In this document: piece after piece, positions 61,803-64,000 of the stretch
Layout of the letters: each line of letters starts with the position of its first letter
Position numbering within the stretch: position 1 is the first letter of the stretch
Assembly: GCF_020531915.1 (NCBI RefSeq)
Contig: NZ_JAJAVG010000004.1
Span: forward strand, 372,001-436,000
DNA length: 64,000 nt
Reading direction: 5' to 3'
From: Methylovorus mays
Lineage (GTDB): Bacteria > Pseudomonadota > Gammaproteobacteria > Burkholderiales > Methylophilaceae
The notes under the pieces: generated by a model
What the model saw: only the letters and a program-made list of their open reading frames with translations
Database searches by the model: none
What the model was told of the DNA's origin: nothing
Position numbers and translations under genes: made by a program

Positions 61803-64000
61803 ATGCAGTTTTCCCTGCCCATCCCGGCGTCTGGCTCCTCCGAACGTATCAAACCTTTGCCAACCGGTCTCGACAGCCTGGCTCTGGCACAGCTCGCGCG
61901 CCAGCTTAAGCAAAAGCCTGAGCGCACGCCGCTGGTGATCCTCTGTGCGAGCGCATTTGAGGCGCAGTGTCTGCTGGAAGAGATGCCCTGGTTCGCAGCC
62001 GACCTCAGCGTGCATATGATGCCGGACTGGGAAACCCTGCCGTATGATCATTTCTCACCGCATCCTGACCTGATTTCAGAGCGCCTGGCCACCTTGTACC
62101 AGATCAGCCAGAACACCTGCGATGTCATTATCGTGCCGGTATCTACGGCCCTGATCCGGGTGCCGCCAAATGCCTATCTGGCTGCACATACCTTCATGCT
62201 GAAGAAAAACCAGCGCCTGGACCTGGAAGCCTTGCGCACCCAGTGTGCAGAAGCGGGCTATCACCATGTCAGCCAGGTGATGAGCCCGGGCGAATTCAGC
62301 GTGCGGGGCGGGCTGGTGGATCTGTTCCCCATGGGGAGCAGCCTGCCCTACCGTCTTGATTTATTCGATGATGAAATCGAGACCATCCGCACCTTCGATG
62401 TCGATACCCAGCGCAGTGTTTATCCGGTTAGCGAGATTCGGCTGCTGCCGGCACGCGAATTTCCATTGGATGAAGCTGGCATCAGCCGCTTCAGACAGAA
62501 TTTCCGCGAAACCTTTGAAGGCGATCCATCACGTAGCCGCATTTACAAGGATGTGAGCAAAGGCATCGCCAGCGGTGGCATTGAGTGGTATCTGCCACTG
62601 TTTTTTGAGGAGACGGCGACGGTGTTGGACTACCTGCCAGCCAGCGCGATTCTCTGCATGCACGGCAATATCGACCATGCTGCCCAGGGCTTCTGGCGCG
62701 ATGCACAGTCACGCTACCGCCAGCTGGCGCATGATCCTGAGCGGCCTATCCTCCAGCCGGAGGTATTGCTGCTCAAAACCGAAGATTTTTTTGCCCGCAC
62801 CCATGCCTGGGGCCGAATTCAGCTCACCACAGAAACCGCCAGCGGTTTGCCGGCGCTGGAAATCGAGCGCCGCGCCGATCATCCGCTGCACAAGCTGCAG
62901 GAATTCATCAAGAAATATAAAGGCCGCGTTCTGATTGCCGCTGAAAGCCTGGGTCGCCGCGAGACCATGGCCCAGCTATTCAGCGATCATCAAGTGCCGT
63001 TTTCCGCCTGTGGCGATGGCCATGGCAACTCCTGGGAAGAGTTTCAGCAGGGCGATGCACGTGTCATGCTGGGCGTTGCGGCATTGCACGGCGGCTTCGT
63101 CGCCGATAATTTCTGCATCATCACTGAAGCTGAGCTTTATGCGGCCACCGTGCGCCAGCAGCGTCGCCGCGAAAAAGAAAAATCACGCAACACCGAAGGC
63201 ATGCTCAAGGATTTATCCGAGCTGCGCGAACAAGACCCCGTGGTACACGAACAGCACGGCGTGGGCCGCTACAAAGGCCTGGTCAATCTCGACTTTGGCG
63301 AGGGCGAAACCGAATTCCTGCTGCTGGAATATGCAGGGGATGACAAGCTTTACGTGCCGGTTTCCCAGTTATTCCTGATCTCGCGCTACTCGGGCGGGCC
63401 ACCGGAATCAGCGCCCCTGCACAGACTGGGCAGCGGTCAATGGGAAAAAGCCAAGAAAAAAGCCCTCAAGCAAATCCGTGATACGGCGGCTGAGCTGCTT
63501 AACCTGTATGCCCAGCGCGCCGCACGCAAGGGCCATGCGTTTACCCTCACCCTGCAGGATTACGAAGCTTTTGCTGAAGGCTTCCCGTTTGAAGAAACAC
63601 CGGATCAACTCTCCGCCATTGAGGCAGTCATCAGCGACATGCAATCCGGCAGGCCGATGGATCGCCTGGTATGCGGCGATGTGGGCTTTGGCAAGACCGA
63701 GGTCGCCCTGCGCGCCGCGTTTGTCGCCGTCATGGGCGGGCGCCAGGTCGCCGTGCTGGTGCCGACCACCCTGTTGGCCGAGCAGCATTACAACAACTTT
63801 GCCGACCGCTTTGCCGACTGGCCGATCAAGATCGCCGAAATCTCGCGTTTCCGCACGGCGAAAGAGCAAGCAGAAGCGATCAAGGGGTTGGAAGACGGCA
63901 ATATCGACATCATCATCGGCACGCACCGCCTGATCCAGAAAGATGTGAAGTTCAAGAACCTTGGCCTCGTCATCCTTGATGAAGAGCATCGTTTTGGCGT
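61803..64000 (+). CDS. mfd: Transcription-repair coupling factor Mfd, 3' truncated by window end
   Basis: Mfd displaces stalled RNA polymerase and recruits UvrA. The frame is open from the ATG at 61803 to the last base (732 codons of about 1150). Visible parts are the UvrB-homology module (about 15-310, with PDWETLPYDHFSPHPDLISERL and SVRGGLVDLFP), the RNAP-interacting CarD-like domain (about 475-540, VVHEQHGVGRYKGL), and the start of the translocase with Walker A GDVGFGKTEVALRA (K631) and motif II DEEHRFGV at the very end. The remaining helicase and TRG motifs are outside. It lies near, but not next to, uvrB. Confidence 0.96.
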   Translation, partial: MQFSLPIPASGSSERIKPLPTGLDSLALAQLARQLKQKPERTPLVILCASAFEAQCLLEEMPWFAADLSVHMMPDWETLPYDHFSPHPDLISERLATLYQISQNTCDVIIVPVSTALIRVPPNAYLAAHTFMLKKNQRLDLEALRTQCAEAGYHHVSQVMSPGEFSVRGGLVDLFPMGSSLPYRLDLFDDEIETIRTFDVDTQRSVYPVSEIRLLPAREFPLDEAGISRFRQNFRETFEGDPSRSRIYKDVSKGIASGGIEWYLPLFFEETATVLDYLPASAILCMHGNIDHAAQGFWRDAQSRYRQLAHDPERPILQPEVLLLKTEDFFARTHAWGRIQLTTETASGLPALEIERRADHPLHKLQEFIKKYKGRVLIAAESLGRRETMAQLFSDHQVPFSACGDGHGNSWEEFQQGDARVMLGVAALHGGFVADNFCIITEAELYAATVRQQRRREKEKSRNTEGMLKDLSELREQDPVVHEQHGVGRYKGLVNLDFGEGETEFLLLEYAGDDKLYVPVSQLFLISRYSGGPPESAPLHRLGSGQWEKAKKKALKQIRDTAAELLNLYAQRAARKGHAFTLTLQDYEAFAEGFPFEETPDQLSAIEAVISDMQSGRPMDRLVCGDVGFGKTEVALRAAFVAVMGGRQVAVLVPTTLLAEQHYNNFADRFADWPIKIAEISRFRTAKEQAEAIKGLEDGNIDIIIGTHRLIQKDVKFKNLGLVILDEEHRFG

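Noticed and set aside
1-64000. CRISPR arrays, insertion sequences, prophage or toxin-antitoxin pairs
   Set aside because: No spaced direct repeats, transposase, integrase or small paired genes of that kind were seen; the tandem tRNA-Asn is the only long direct repeat found.

Overview
The window looks like a single continuous piece of betaproteobacterial chromosome at roughly 53-55% GC. I see no phage, transposase, plasmid or CRISPR sequence. Gene orders typical of Betaproteobacteria (tsaE-amiC-mutL-miaA facing queG; rne facing rluC with a phosphatase, a Rieske protein and sppA) and the protein styles suggest Methylophilaceae (Methylovorus/Methylobacillus-like). That placement is inference: no one-carbon gene lies inside the window.

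Layout. 1-10 kb: dapC (lysine/peptidoglycan precursor) converges on a long minus-strand run tsaE-amiC-(beta-CASP nuclease)-(small monooxygenase)-mutL-thiD-miaA; queG is divergent from tsaE. 10-13.6 kb: a three-gene set (GT-C membrane glycosyltransferase, GtrB/ArnC-like GT2, YdjC/HpnK deacetylase) that resembles lipid A amino-sugar modification systems. 14.3-18.5 kb: an ndvC-like/ndvB-like pair for beta-glucan synthesis. 18.8-21.8 kb: an unknown membrane protein and an EAL-CBS-GGDEF protein. 21.9-32.1 kb: a carbohydrate storage region (ROK kinase, two GH57 enzymes, glgC; divergent glgB, pgi). 32.2-38.5 kb: sppA, Rieske protein, HAD phosphatase, rluC on minus; rne with a long structured leader on plus. 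38.6-43.5 kb: uvrB, a serine protease-TPR protein, an aspartate aminotransferase and two identical tRNA-Asn genes. 43.7-47.6 kb: an EptA-type phosphoethanolamine transferase, a single-domain PilZ protein, a DUF2059 protein and a Crp-family regulator. 48.1-51.8 kb: a Cpx-like envelope-stress module (sensor kinase, response regulator, divergent Spy/CpxP-like protein) next to a secreted-type EF-hand protein. 51.9-64 kb: a hypothetical protein, the ABC-F ATPase yheS, yhdP, a nitrilase-family amidase, tldD, a small DUF2934 protein and the start of mfd, which runs off the window.

Three themes stand out. The first is envelope remodelling: two independent candidate lipid A modifications, periplasmic glucan synthesis, amidase, YhdP and a Cpx-like stress module. 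The second is a previously unremarked cis-pattern: nine TTWAC pentamers in pairs or triplets at exact 10-bp pitch, in the promoter between the response regulator and the Spy-like gene and again before the EF-hand gene, matching the published CpxR box format. The third is repair and RNA metabolism: an endonuclease-type MutL, UvrB, Mfd, RNase E and a beta-CASP RNase.

Several genes start with TTG (amiC, the GT-C enzyme, glgB, the aminotransferase), and one with GTG. Functions are assigned from motif recognition alone; no database search was possible.
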